Positions 41,241 to 52,156 of a stretch of DNA of 64,000 nt are shown piece after piece. The position numbers and the translations under genes were made by a program. Each line of letters opens with the position of its first letter. The first letter of the stretch is position 1. This stretch comes from Gari tellinella (taxonomy: Eukaryota > Mollusca > Bivalvia > Cardiida > Psammobiidae). The stretch is from assembly GCA_922989275.2 (NCBI GenBank), contig OV277861.1, positions 14,408,540 through 14,472,539 on the forward strand. Reading direction: 5' to 3'. The notes under the pieces were generated by a model. It was not told where the DNA came from, ran no database searches, and worked only from the letters and a program-made list of their open reading frames with translations.

Positions 41241-41472
41241 ACCCTTTGCTCCATAGGCAAGCTTGCAAATTAGCTACGTTTAACTGTGCTTAAGGCAGGA
41301 CAATGCATACAGCAATATGAATTTTATGCAGAAAGCTCATGTATGCTTTCTGCTTTACACTCATTTTGTTGTTAGCTGACGCCTGTAATTAAAACTATTA
41401 TTGGATTTTATTATCTTAATCTTATTTGCAGATGTAGGTGCAGGCGGCCTGAGGCGCTACTGTGGAGGAAAG
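41241..41472. mobile_element. TTAA-type MITE (CCTCCAT ends)
   Basis: Left CCCTTTGCTCCATAGGC, right GTGGAGGAAAGGG then TTAA 41473-41476. Hairpin TGCAGAAAGC.CATG.ATGCTTTCTGC. A relative is at 51335-51656. Confidence 0.65.
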
Positions 41473-42926
41473 GGTTAAGGGCTCACTTGCTTACAAAAGT
41501 ATACTTCCTTACCCAGTGGGCACTATGAAAAGGCTGTGACTTTTCAAACTGTAAACTTGCATCCATGTATTCTTAAGTTTAGAATCTTTGATTATTTAGT
41601 TGACAGAGAACTTGTAAATGATAACCTATCAGATATATATGATATGCTTATTAGTTATTTTTTCAGTAATGTTTTTGACTGTTATCAAAATGTAATGTGT
41701 GATGTAATGCATTACTTTGCCAACGTACTTGTAATTTAATACATTACAAATGTAAACGTAATAATAATTGTAATATAATACACTCTTTAGCAATGTAATT
41801 GGTGACACTTGTAATGTAATGTATAACTTTCTCAAGTAATTCACACCATGCCTGTTCCCGCCCCACCGGCCTGCATACTCCATGACTGAATTACTACCTT
41901 AAATTATTTATAAATAAGCCACCGCAGCCACCTTGTTTCCCTACCATCAGTATATCCAACAGATAGGCACAAGGTTAACGTAACCCATCGGGAACATCAT
42001 TTAGCCTAGTATACTGTACGTTTCCATGGCGCGCTTATCATAAGTCTGAATTTTGACTTGTTTATCATCTAAATTGTATATATCTTTTAACTTATTCACA
42101 CCTGAAACTTCAAGTGGACAATGCAATTTTTTTCTAGTTATGTCAAGCCAACTTTTGACTAGCTAGAGTTGTTTTATACAATATATTTCAAAACCAAAAC
42201 TGACATATATTGCAAACATATCAGAGAGCTCCTTTGGGATTAGTCTGATCTGGGTCTACACGGTTTACAAAGGACAAATGTACTATTGCTAGGTAGACTG
42301 TTTGTAAATGACTAATATACTCGTCGCAAGGGTCCAATGGGTTAAACTGTGTCTGTTAATTGCTAAAGAGGGGTGGGGTCATTTTTCGATGGGGGTCGAT
42401 ATATTTCAGGAGGGGTCAAAACACTTCATGAGGGGAGTCATAGTACTATGACCGGGGGGTCAAATTTCGACGTCGAATTATGACCGGGGGGTCATTGTAC
42501 GATATCGAAAAATGACCGGGGGTCATTCTACGTCGTCGAATTTTGACCGGGGGGTCATTTTTCGATGGGGGTCAAAATACTTCGTTACACCGGCGTGGAA
42601 TTCGTGTCACTCCGTCACATCTAGTCTGAATATGTTTTTAAATATTGACTTAAAATTAAAATATTTCACAGTTTTCTATTTCTTTATGGTGACGGTGACA
42701 TTTACGAGGTTGACATGACTTGATGACATATCTGTTGGCAGTATTCCTATCAATATTCAACAGTAAACTTTCTTCTCTAACTGGTTAAATCTTTGACAGT
42801 ACGTACAGTAAAACGCAGAATGCCCCTTAACCATTTACTCCCTTGCCTATTTCTAGTATTTAAAATATGTGTATCTACGTAAAATCAAATTGAAGGTTTT
42901 ACCATTGCATCACCAATATGCAAGTA

Positions 42927-43287
42927 CAGCGCTCCCTCTCTACAACGACATCCAATGGGAAGCCCCAAATTGTGTGCGTTGTTCGGAGGGAATCGTTATA
43001 GGGAGGGAAATCTGCTAACATTTGCAAACAGCTTGAATCCAGATCAGACGCCGCGTGACGCGGCGTCTGAATTGTCTTCAAGCTGTTTGTCACTCGTCAT
43101 TAGGTTTTTTTTCTGTCAAAATGTCAAAAATGTAATTTTGAGAAAAGCAGCTGACGACAATTTTAAGCAGACGATATTGCAGCAGTGAAAAGGTTGGACA
43201 TACATGTCACGTTTGGGGAAGAGTGGCAAGGGGTCGTTGTAAGGAGGGAGGCGTTGTTGGGAGGGCCGTTGAAGAGAGGTAGCACTG
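42927..43287. mobile_element. pogo-like MITE, family 2, with GACGCCGCG hairpin
   Basis: Ends CAGCGCTCCCTCTCTACAAC and AGAGAGGTAGCACTG, TA flanks. Palindrome 43024-43090: CAGCTTGAATCCAGATCAGA, CGCCGCG-TGA-CGCGGCG, TTCAAGCTG. Same build as 18038-18405. Confidence 0.8.
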
Positions 43288-43289
43288 TA

Positions 43290-43690
43290 TTATAAGCCTT
43301 GGAGCGAAATGGTTAGCAAAACATGTTATAAACATGAACATGTTATGTTTATGAGAAATGCGGAATGACCACAGGTGTAATGTTGCGTTTCCATGGAGAG
43401 TGAGTTATAACTTTTTTCTTGTCATTGCATTTAATTGGTCAATATGTGTTTTGTGTAAATGGAAAATTGTTTCTTCTTCTCATCAGTATTGTCCGATTTT
43501 TCTGACCTGTCTGGGTTATTTTTAGAACAGAATAGTTAATAATGGAAAAAAGGTAAGGAAGGTAATATCGAAAATGTAATCGTACACTTTCCTACTTCAG
43601 ATAAGTATGATCCTCGTGCAGCACGAGACCGCTGCGCTAACTTTAATGATATTTTATTCATTCCCAAAAAACGCATTTATATATACTAAA
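43290..43690. other. Mostly unassigned
   Basis: 43487-43545 is the inverted partner of 39298-39352 (TCGGACAATATTG, CTGACCT, AACAGAATAG), 4.2 kb away, bracketing the element 39403-42594. Nothing else is recognised. Confidence 0.5.
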
Positions 43691-43708
43691 ACTATTATTT
43701 CCATTGCA

Positions 43709-43773
43709 AAGAGGTTGGAGCCAGATCAGACGCCGGGTCACCCGGCGTCTGATCAGGCTCCAACCTGTTTGCC
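43709..43773. repeat. Hairpin module, GACGCCGGG variant
   Basis: GGTTGGAGCCAGATCAGACG, CCGGG-TCA-CCCGG, CGTCTGATCAGGCTCCAACC. Stem bases differ from the GACGCCGCG form on both arms together. Confidence 0.85.
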
Positions 43774-44480
43774 ACCCAGATTAAAACCATAAAATTAATT
43801 TTCTACAGTTTAGTGCACTGTGATTGCATTTATTCGGGAAATAATACGGAAAAAAAGCTTGCTTTTTTCCGTTCTTAGGTAATGCATGGAAAAAACTTTC
43901 ACCAAATATTATAAATCATCTTTAAATGAAATATTATCAGTTTTATATAATTTACATAGAATGCAAAATTAAAAGAAACTTTACCTGTTTAATTTTGACC
44001 AATGAGATCGCTCCGTTCATTCAATTCATTCCGGTATTCAAAATGGCATTCACAATGAAATGAGTCTTTCACTTGTCAATTTCATGCCAAATTACATGTA
44101 TATTTCATATAGCTGATAGTGAAGAGGGTCATGTTCCGACACAAACGCGTTTGCTCTAATGAAATTAGGTGAAAGTTCCAGCCGTAAAGGCCGTTAAATG
44201 TGCAAACCGACTAGATTACCCCTTATTTTGGGCAATAAATTCTGTACCAAGAGAACGACATAAAACTTTTTGAAGCAAATTTTCGTTATAATTCACGTAC
44301 TGTGGTGTTATTTGACGGAATTTGATGAAATAAAAAGTAGATATTGATAAATTAATCCTTTCCCGAGGATACCACAAGAGAATATCGGTGATCGAGTCTA
44401 TTTTAGCATCAGCTTAAGTCGATAGTAAAGACTAGGTGTCGAATTGCGCTGTTTACCTTGTATCTATAATAGAAGTATAG
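43774..44480. other. Unassigned sequence
   Basis: Only a short hairpin, GGAAAAAAGC/GCTTTTTTCC at about 43850-43871, is seen. Confidence 0.4.
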
Positions 44481-44481
44481 T

Positions 44482-44525
44482 AAAAAAAAAAAATTTTTTT
44501 TTTTTTTTTTTGTGGGGGGGGGGGT
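44482..44525 (+). repeat. Homopolymer cluster A/T/G
   Basis: A run, T run and G run in succession. Probably slippage-prone; an assembly error is possible. Confidence 0.8.
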
Positions 44526-44647
44526 GTTATAATAGATAATAAAGTATGTGTCAAGTACCTGTGGGTATAAGCAGTTTGTGCAAAGTACACTTCAGTAGTA
44601 AAAGCATTTTCTTTCCAAATAATCCCGGTTGCACTTTTATTTTCATT

Positions 44648-44845
44648 GCAAACAGTTTGGAATCAGATCAGATGCCGGGTGACCCGGCGTCTGATCATCC
44701 TCCTGTACTGAATATAGGGAGTGTTAGGCCCTCGAACCTAACGTCCGGACTTTTGGCTCAATGGTTATAACGCTCGCCTTGCAAGCGGGAGGTCCCGGGT
44801 TCGATTCCTGGGCCCGGTCACTATACTCCAAACTGTTTGCCACTC
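44648..44845. repeat. Hairpin module split by a tRNA-like insert
   Basis: Left: CAAACAGTTTGGAATCAGAT, CAGATGCCGGG-TGA-CCCGGCGTCTGATCA. The return arm resumes at TACTCCAAACTGTTTGCC (about 44824). The 44697-44823 insert carries the tRNA-like sequence. Confidence 0.7.
44742..44820 (+). tRNA. tRNA-like, TGC anticodon loop; more likely SINE head
   Basis: D-arm region TTTGGCTCAATGGTTATAAC, anticodon stem-loop CTCGC-CTTGCAA-GCGGG (loop centre TGC, Ala), T-arm CCGGG-TTCGATT-CCTGG, 3' strand GCCCGGT-CA. Internal A and B boxes are good. The 5' acceptor strand does not match GCCCGGT well, so a functional tRNA is doubtful. Confidence 0.4.
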
Positions 44846-44849
44846 AAAC

Positions 44850-45595
44850 TAAAACTGGTACCGTAGTTGGAGTTGTCAAAAAGTTGTAATTTTCATTGCA
44901 TTGCGTTTGAAAGGAATAATAATGTGGGAATGCCATTTTCGTAATCGAGCATTTCTGAGGTTGTTGGTCGTGTCAATCGGGTATTTGTTCTCCACCTGTC
45001 GCCAACTTTATCCTCAACATGTTTCGTCAATTCTCGTATTCTCGTGGTTTCTCATAATCTCGTGTCTTACAAAAACAGATTAAATGGACACTCCTGACAT
45101 CCAGAAATATATCAACTCTTGTCCCCGGATTAATTTATTTTGAAAAATGTTGTATTTGGACCAACAAAACATCAATTGGGTTTGAATTATCTTTTTTCGA
45201 AATTTCACATGTAAAACGTGTTGGATACTGTAATTCATTAATACTAGTTCATTGTTAAAAAAAAATAAACACACAAAAATTGATGCCACAGAAATTGTCC
45301 ATATGATAGATTTAAAGTGACTCTAAAAAGACTTAGCTGAACTGAAGAGTTAACCCCCTCCATAGCAATAAACGTTGACAACCAATCAAAAGGCACGAGA
45401 ATACGAGAAACATTTGACTGATTCGGATCATGCAGGGAGGTACATTCAAACGTAGAAATGACCTAGATTTTTTTTTAGTATTATAATTATGGATGTTATA
45501 CTTTATTGGGAGTTTCAACTGTTTTTTAAGCCTAAAAGGAGAATTCTTAAAAGCAATGTATGGGTTTTATACATATTCTAAGGCTTAGCCACACG
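44850..45595. other. Unassigned sequence
   Basis: No gene or repeat recognised. Confidence 0.4.
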
Positions 45596-45599
45596 AGAA

Positions 45600-45840
45600 T
45601 AGGAGACAACAGTATTCTATCTGTGGAAGACGGCCGTCGACCCCCGCCCACAGTAGCTCTCCGGGATGGTACGGCAAGCATCAGAACTCCGTTCCCCGGG
45701 GCCAGTGCTATCTGCGTTCGACGGCCTTGGACTCCTGCAGTAGCTCGCCAGGCTGGTATGGCGTGCATCGCTCGGTGCCCCGTGGCCAGCGCTATCTGCG
45801 GAAGACGCCCGTCGACCCCCGCCCCGCAGTAGCTCGCTCT
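45600..45840. repeat. GC-rich tandem repeat (~90 bp)
   Basis: Two to three imperfect units with GGCCAG.GCTATCTGCG, GACGGCCGTCGACCCCCGCC and CAGTAGCTCGCC. Open frames on both strands here are composition artefacts. Confidence 0.7.
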
Positions 45841-45851
45841 ATTTTTGTTCA

Positions 45852-46376
45852 AGGGACTCGCAACCGGATGGTGTACTTGTCAAAATAAAATAAAATACTC
45901 AAATAAAAGCAAATTTGTGGCATTATTTGGCTTCTGACATTAAAAAAATATGATCAGTCCAAAAAAAGTCTCAAGAATCGTCACCGAATCTTAGTTTTTT
46001 TACATATATTCCATCGTTTTTCAATAGCATCAGCTGACGATTTTGTTGTTGTTGTTGCTTCTCTACACGGGCTCTGACATAAACCGGAGCCGAGTAATGT
46101 AGTATTAATCGCTACCAGTGAAGTACGTTAATTCGCTACCATATATATAGAGAGCGTCCGTGGTCTAGGCGGTAAAGGCATGTCCTCATTTTTCTTGTTT
46201 GTCTCCGCAATGGAGGGTCACGGGTTCGAATCCCACCAGAGCTTCTTCTTTTTTTTTTGGAACTGCATTTTTTAACAGAATTTATTATCCTAAACTAAAT
46301 CTTACCCATTTATATAATTATTTGACATATATTTACAAATTACCATTTTTAATGCTAAATCAGGTTGCGAGCCTCT
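45852..46376 (+). mobile_element. TTAA MITE 2, second copy, with tRNA-like unit
   Basis: Ends AGGGACTCGCAACCGGATGG and GGTTGCGAGCCTCT; TTAA at 46377-46380, decayed TTCA at 45848-45851. Homologous to 29061-29597 in reverse. tRNA-like block at 46151-46243. Confidence 0.85.
46151..46243 (+). other. tRNA-like Pol III unit inside MITE 2
   Basis: GCGTCCGTGGTCTAGGCGG (A-box), CACGGGTTCGAATCCCACCA (B-box), followed by a T10 run usable as a Pol III terminator. Confidence 0.55.
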
Positions 46377-46725
46377 TTAAGTATAGTAAATTGAATGAAA
46401 ACAAGAGAAACACTATACCCCCTTAAGTGAGAAGTCTCTAAATAACCATGACCTTTGTCTGACATTACCCATTTTGTACTCAAGCTCAAAAGCTTTTTCA
46501 GTTGAGTACACATGCAGGTACATGTAATCAACAAATTACAAAATAAAAAATATTAGATTTATCTTAAAATATTCTCATCATTCATGAAAGAAGTAAATGC
46601 ATTTCAACTGCCTTTCAAAGATGGAATTTGACACTGTCTATATTTACAATTCTTTACCCCTGTGAATCAAGCAGTAGATCCATCTCGGTGCAAAATGTAC
46701 CTTCTGCTTAATCATTTGATGTAGC

Positions 46726-47315
46726 CTGGTTACCTGTGTTTTCGCCACCCTTAGCTATATTTTTCGCGCATGCGCCTATCTGATGTAACATTTCTTGCTT
46801 GTTCACAGATCTAATTCTTAACTGAACCTTCAATAACACGTACATGTATAAGTACAAATAAAACTTGTCAAATAAATACAAAGTGTAAATAACTGTACCG
46901 TTTTCGAATGAGGTCATTGCTCTGGATCACCGGAATGCTTTCTTGTCAATTCGCCACCTCTGATTGGTCGTTCGATAATTAGGTCAATGTAGGCTCTGTC
47001 AGTATGTTATAGTTCGTTTCATGAAACTTGAATATTTTTTAATGATTTTGAATTATTTAATATTTTTAAAAGTAACTCATAACAACTAGAATTAAAATTA
47101 CCAACATGTCTTTTGATTGGAAACTTTTTGTTAATTATTGTTATTTTATCTGTTTCTTTCACTTGAAATCTACCTGAGTGAAACAGTCCTAGTATTCGGG
47201 GATCGTCTGTAGTTTTCGGACATTCTCGGTAGCCTGCTCGTGACGGGATTCTAAATTTTGCTTAGGTGGTGTATCGATGACAAGAAAGTGGCGAATTGAC
47301 AAGAAGCAAGGATAT

Positions 47316-47363
<48 letters not shown>

Positions 47364-47374
47364 TGTAACCAGGA
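46726..47374. mobile_element. Candidate TIR element ending in poly-C
   Basis: CCTGGTTAC and GTAACCAGG are the outer inverted ends. A second inverted pair, CTTGTCAATTCGCCAC (46942-46957) and GTGGCGAATTGACAAG (47288-47303), lies inside. No ORF. Confidence 0.5.
47317..47363 (+). repeat. 47-nt poly-C run
   Basis: Uninterrupted C from 47317 to 47363, directly inside the GTAACCAGG end. Confidence 0.95.
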
Positions 47375-48138
47375 CTAAACAATACTTATTGATGGAATAA
47401 AAATAACTGACAACTTACAGCACAGTGAAACAATTAAAAGCAGAAATCATCTTTAATTGCTATCTGCTTTTCTTTTATCTTTCTTTAAGTGACCACCTGC
47501 CTCATACAATAAATGATTACTGTAGCTTCAGTTGTGGCCACAGAGTGGTTTACTGGATTGCAAAACCTCATCCTTGGCAACTCTCAAGACCTTCACTCTT
47601 TGATTTATGTTGGTTGTTTATTGTGAAAACTTACACATATTTCTAAATTATTTCAACAGGGGCAATGGTAACATGGTATGGATGGATCCAATGGATGAGT
47701 CAGATTGTATGGCACCACAGCACAAACTGGGTCACATAGCACCGATGGATGATGCGGGATGAAGAGATGAAGATGATTTCAGGACAGCTGATTTCATCTA
47801 ATCTCATTGTTTTCGATGAAGGGCATGGTAACGTCACACTAACATGATACCAGACTTTTCAAGGGGAATTCAACAGCCATACAATGGGACATACAATAGG
47901 TAAATTATTGCTTCTTTCATTGAAAAAATACATAAATTTAGAAAAAGTTAAAACTTATACAGCAGTCAGCTGAGGTTAACCTTTATTGAAATTGCAACAT
48001 AGTGAAAAAAACCTGTTACTCATCTGAGACTTGCAAACAGTTTTGATACAGATAAGGCACCACTTATGTGGGGCCTGATCTGGATCTACTCTGTTTGACA
48101 TTCAGATTCTTATTCTGTTAGGTAAAATAGATTTTTAA
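47375..48138. other. Mostly unassigned; two hairpin remnants
   Basis: AAAAGCAGAAATCATCTTTA and return arm at 47425-47490 (GCAGAATG-type), and a decayed GACGCC-type hairpin at 48030-48105 (AACAGTTTTGATACAGAT, GGCCTGATCTGGATCTACTC). Confidence 0.5.
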
Positions 48139-49213
48139 TTATGCCCCCAAAGCTAGTAAACGCACCTTGTGTGGGTTGGTGTGTGTGTGTGTCAGTGGGT
48201 GGGTGTGTGTGTGTACAAAAGCTTGGAGTCCGGAGCATATCTCCTATACCTTACCAGCTAGGGATTCCAAATTTGGAGTGTGATTATATCTTATGATGGT
48301 GGAGTGTCGCATACCACTTTCAGGTTACTTTGACCTTGACATTTAACCAAATGATTGTCCAGAGCAAAATCTCCTATACCTTACCAGCTAGGGACTCAAA
48401 ATGGGGTGTTTGAGTACATCTTGCGATGGTGGAGTGTCGCCTATAACTTTCAGGTCACCTTGACCTTTGACCTCGATTTAACAAAAAGTTTGTCCAGAGC
48501 ATATCTCCTATACCTTACTAGCTAGGGATTCCAAATTTTTTGTGTGAGTACATCTTGGGATGGAAGAGTGCCGCGTACCACTTTCAGGTCATTGTGACCT
48601 TGACCTTTGACCTCGATTTAACGAAACGCTTGTCTGGAGCATATCTCGTATACCTTACCAGCTAGGGATTCCAAATTTGGTGTGTGAGTACATCTTGGGA
48701 TGGTGGAGTGTCGCGTACCACTTTCAGGTCACTGTGACCTTGACTTTTGACCTTGATTTAACAAAAAGCTTGTCTGGAGCATATCACCTAGACCTTAACA
48801 GCTAGGGATTCCATATTTGGTGTGTGAGTACATCTTGGGATGGCGGAGTGTCGTGTACCACATCTAGGTCACTGTGACCTTGACCACAATTTTACAAAAA
48901 GCTTGTCAGGAGCATATCTCATATACCTTGCCAGCTAGGGATTCCAAATTTGGTGTGTGAGTACATCTTGGGATGGCGGAGTGTCGCATAGCATTTTTAG
49001 GTCACTCAGACCGTGACCTCTGACCTCAATTTTACAAAAAGCTTGTCCGGAGCATATCTCTATTGAGGAGTGTCGCAAACTGTTCTGTTTTTAATGAAAA
49101 TAATTGACTCCTGGGTCATTTTTAACAGTATCAAAATTTTATGTTATACCTCCATTACATTGTCTGTAAAAAATCGCCAAAATGCATTTGGGTGTCAAAC
49201 ACTTTGGGGGCAT
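48139..49213. repeat. Large repeat with ~140-bp internal tandem units
   Basis: Ends ATGCCCCCAAAG and CTTTGGGGGCAT are inverted. In between, about six units of GGAGCATATCTC.TATACCTTACCAGCTAGGGATTCC and GGTCA.TGTGACCTTGACCT. No ORF. Confidence 0.8.
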
Positions 49214-49904
49214 ATGTCAGGCGTGGCGACTGTACTTGTTTATCATACAATACTGAGCATGTAGCTATTTTGTGTAGACTATGTGTAAATTAATATATAA
49301 GACATGTAAAGGGTTGTACCTTCAAGTACTTGAACCAGATACAAACTACCTTTGCAAACAGTGTAGACCCACATGCAAAATATGAAGTATCTATCAAATG
49401 TAGTTGCAAAGTCGAGGCCTGTGTCAAATTCATCCTATTTGACCTTTAGATGACATCTACATGGCCTTGATATGTGTCTGACTTTAATAACCAAAGTTGT
49501 ACTGTTCTCAAGAGATTCTTTAGTGCACATGCCAAAATGAAGTCTCTATCACATGTAGTCACAAAGTTATGGACTTATGGCCAATGTTAAATTCTGCCTA
49601 TTTGGCCTTTAAAAGCTGAGTCTCCTTACAAGACAAGAAGTTTTACTTAAAATGCAAAATATTTTCGTATGTTATGTTATAATTTAGAGAGCCTACAAAG
49701 TACAGTATATAGTAAATAATTGAAAGAAAACATTTGAAAGACAAGTTAAAGGCAATGTGTGTGGGTCTTTTAGATTGAAAAATAAGGCAGTCATGTGTAC
49801 AGTCCTGACACAAACAGTATAATAATTTTCATTTCAGTCCATGAAATCTGATATATAATTACGAGTCAGATATCAACATAAGTAATCAGACCAAATGCAG
49901 CTTT
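49214..49904. other. Unassigned sequence
   Basis: No gene or element recognised. Confidence 0.4.
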
Positions 49905-50055
49905 TCTTCATGTCAGCACCAACGCCTATGGTGTTACCATTCATTAGAGTTGTCTCGAGAACAGGATTCTAATAAGGAGTCACACCACTGGGTTTAATGT
50001 AGACATAAAGAATTTATTTTCAGTTATCTGTAGCCCTGTATGAGTAGAACTATGT
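49905..50055 (+). repeat. Dispersed repeat, copy 2
   Basis: CATGTCAGCACCAACGCCTA to TATCTGTAGCCCTGTATGAG; partner of 4165-4335. Confidence 0.7.
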
Positions 50056-50694
50056 CAACATTAATTTATTATCATTCTGATTTGGCTTTAGCTCCATTTA
50101 TTGAATACATTTACCAGACATGCTGACAAAATCATGGGAAAGTACAAATTAGCCAAAACCATGCCTTATTCACATGTTTCCATAAAGCCAAATAATACTT
50201 AACATTACCTCCAAATTTCAGCTTATGCTTTATAAAGAATAGTTAAAGAACCTTCAACCTAACCTCCTGCTTTTGCACAAGTAACTAAATGCTAAAGCAG
50301 GAAATTGTTAGAGACCACTAGTGTCACTGTGCGGAATAAAACCTGCTATTTGGTCAATATGTTAAGTCGTACAAAAATTATAAAAGTAAACAACACAAAA
50401 GTCCTGAGATGTTTGAGGTCTGTAGACTAGAGTGCCTTATACATAACAATACATTATTTATTTACTATCTATTGCAGAATCAGCATAGCCTTTATGGTGG
50501 TAAACAATGTAGGACAAGCATCAACCATGACATTCAGCAGATTCCTATCCAAGATGGACTTTCATACAGATAGTCAGAGAATGTGATGCAAATTAAAACT
50601 GATTTTTTTTTTCAAAAGAGAACAACATAATTATGTGCTGAATTGGAGTAATAAATATATGAACTGATCAGAGCGGTGGATAAGTTAAAATGGA
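50056..50694. other. Unassigned sequence
   Basis: Only a weak CTGCTTT/AAAGCAGG hairpin near 50267-50303. Confidence 0.4.
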
Positions 50695-50855
50695 TCAAAT
50701 TCCATGTCAGCACCAAATCCTATAGTGTATTTTAACTCATCATTAAAATTGTATCTTTAAACCAATTCTAATGAGTAGTCACACCATATGGTTTAATGCA
50801 TATATAAAGATTTAAGTTCTTGAAATACTCCCCTTATGTGGAGCCCTGTATCCAT
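50695..50855 (+). repeat. Dispersed repeat, copy 3
   Basis: CATGTCAGCACCAAATCCTA to TATGTGGAGCCCTGTATCCA. Confidence 0.7.
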
Positions 50856-51334
50856 GTTAATTATTTAAAAGAAAAACTATGCTGTTGTAGTTTGTGACAA
50901 ATGAGTTTAATGTAGTCTATAAAAGCTGTAATTATGTATATATGAAATTGAAACGTAACTTTAGTGTTATTGTGTTTTTTACTGCTGTGTATTATCAGAA
51001 CTGATGAAAAAAAAAAATCCTGTTGTGTTTATAAATAATTCCTAAAGTGCCAGTAAAACAAAATCAGAATTGAAAGCCCTAGAGAAACTTAATTTTAACA
51101 AGATCATGTTTTTCTTTTTGTCAATGTGATATTTCAATCTCTGACAGACTTATTTTGAATCTCATGCCAACAATTGTCTCATTTACAGTAAAACATCTAA
51201 TACAACTACTACATGAGGTCCAATTGTTAGTGTGCAAAAGAACTTGTCAAGTGACTGCATTATGCAAGAATATTTAGATAAAAATAAAGCACAAAGTCCT
51301 TTAGGTGCTTTCTGATTACTTTCACCTTGATTTA

Positions 51335-51656
51335 CCCCTTTCCTCCATAGCAAAGAGTGCAAATCTCCTATATCAAACCAGACCTACTAAAACCCGTGAC
51401 GTTCCGTGACGGTTCTGTCACGGATTTTCTTCTTTTTGTCACGGGTTATCAAACTATGTCAAAAACACTGACTGCTTAAAGTAAGATGAAAGTAACTTTT
51501 TGCAGGGAGCTCCTGTCAGAGCTGTTTGCTTTACTTTTATCTTGCTTTGAACTACCTCATGTGTTCAAAACAGTCACTGGGTAGCAAGTACTCATTTGAT
51601 ATCCTTATACTGAGGTGTAGGTAGAGGTGCTGGAGGCACTTCCGTGGAGGAAAGGG
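51335..51656. mobile_element. TTAA-type MITE (CCTCCAT ends)
   Basis: CCCCTTTCCTCCATAGCA left and TTCCGTGGAGGAAAGGG right, TTAA decayed on both sides (TTTA, TGAA). Hairpin around 51475-51550 (GATGAAAGTAA and TTACTTTTATC type). A GTGACGG/CCGTGAC stem is at 51390-51450. Confidence 0.6.
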
Positions 51657-51734
51657 TGAATGATATGGTCTCTGTTATACTGCAAAAGAATGCAAGTTTT
51701 GACCACACAGCACTGCTGTATTTTGCATCATTGT

Positions 51735-52156
51735 TATGCCCCGCACGATTTAGTTGGGAGTATAATTGTTTTTGGTCTGTTTGTCTGTCATCTTTAATCT
51801 TGGCCATAACTTTTGAATAACATGGGATAGAGACTTTATATTTTGTATGTGTACTCATCCCAAGAAGCTCTTGAGGTCAGTACAATTTTGGTCATGTCCT
51901 GTAAAGGTCAAGATCATTTGAGGTAAAATCCGGTGAAAAGGGAGATAACTCATCCTATATTATTTCAAGTGAATAGGAAGAGAGGTAACTCATCCTAACT
52001 GGCCATAACTCTTTGTTCATTTGATCATTTCTTAATTTAGAAATAAGTCCTCATTATGATTTTTGACAAACCTTGTTATGACGACGACGTCATCATGACA
52101 TCAGATGACGTCATGATACTATGGTGATGATGCATTTGAATAAGCTAGAACAAGCG
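51735..52156 (+). repeat. Bivalve-type dispersed repeat fragment
   Basis: ATGCCCCGCACGATTTAGTT, then TTGGCCATAACTTTTGAATA and GGTCAAGATCATTTGAGGTA. Non-coding. Confidence 0.5.

Larger units (their letters stand above)
39403..42594. mobile_element. 3.2-kb element with tandem-repeat termini
   Basis: Ends GCCGGTGTAACGAAGTATTT then TGACCCCCATCGAAAA and its reverse complement. Inside each end are short tandem repeats built on GGTCATTATTCGA.GTCGTAGAATGACCCC (39430-39540, 40396-40690, and inverted 42366-42580). No transposase is found. Nested MITEs with GCAGAATG-type hairpins are at 39872-40106 and 41241-41472. Confidence 0.75.

Noticed and set aside
42512..42718. 68-codon ORF beginning MTGGHSTSSNFDRG
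   Set aside because: Translation of the short tandem repeat and terminus of the element ending at 42594; a mirror frame occurs at the other end (39291-39503).
45547..45852. Overlapping 90-101-codon ORFs on both strands
   Set aside because: They come from a GC-rich tandem repeat; no family signature and frames open on both strands.
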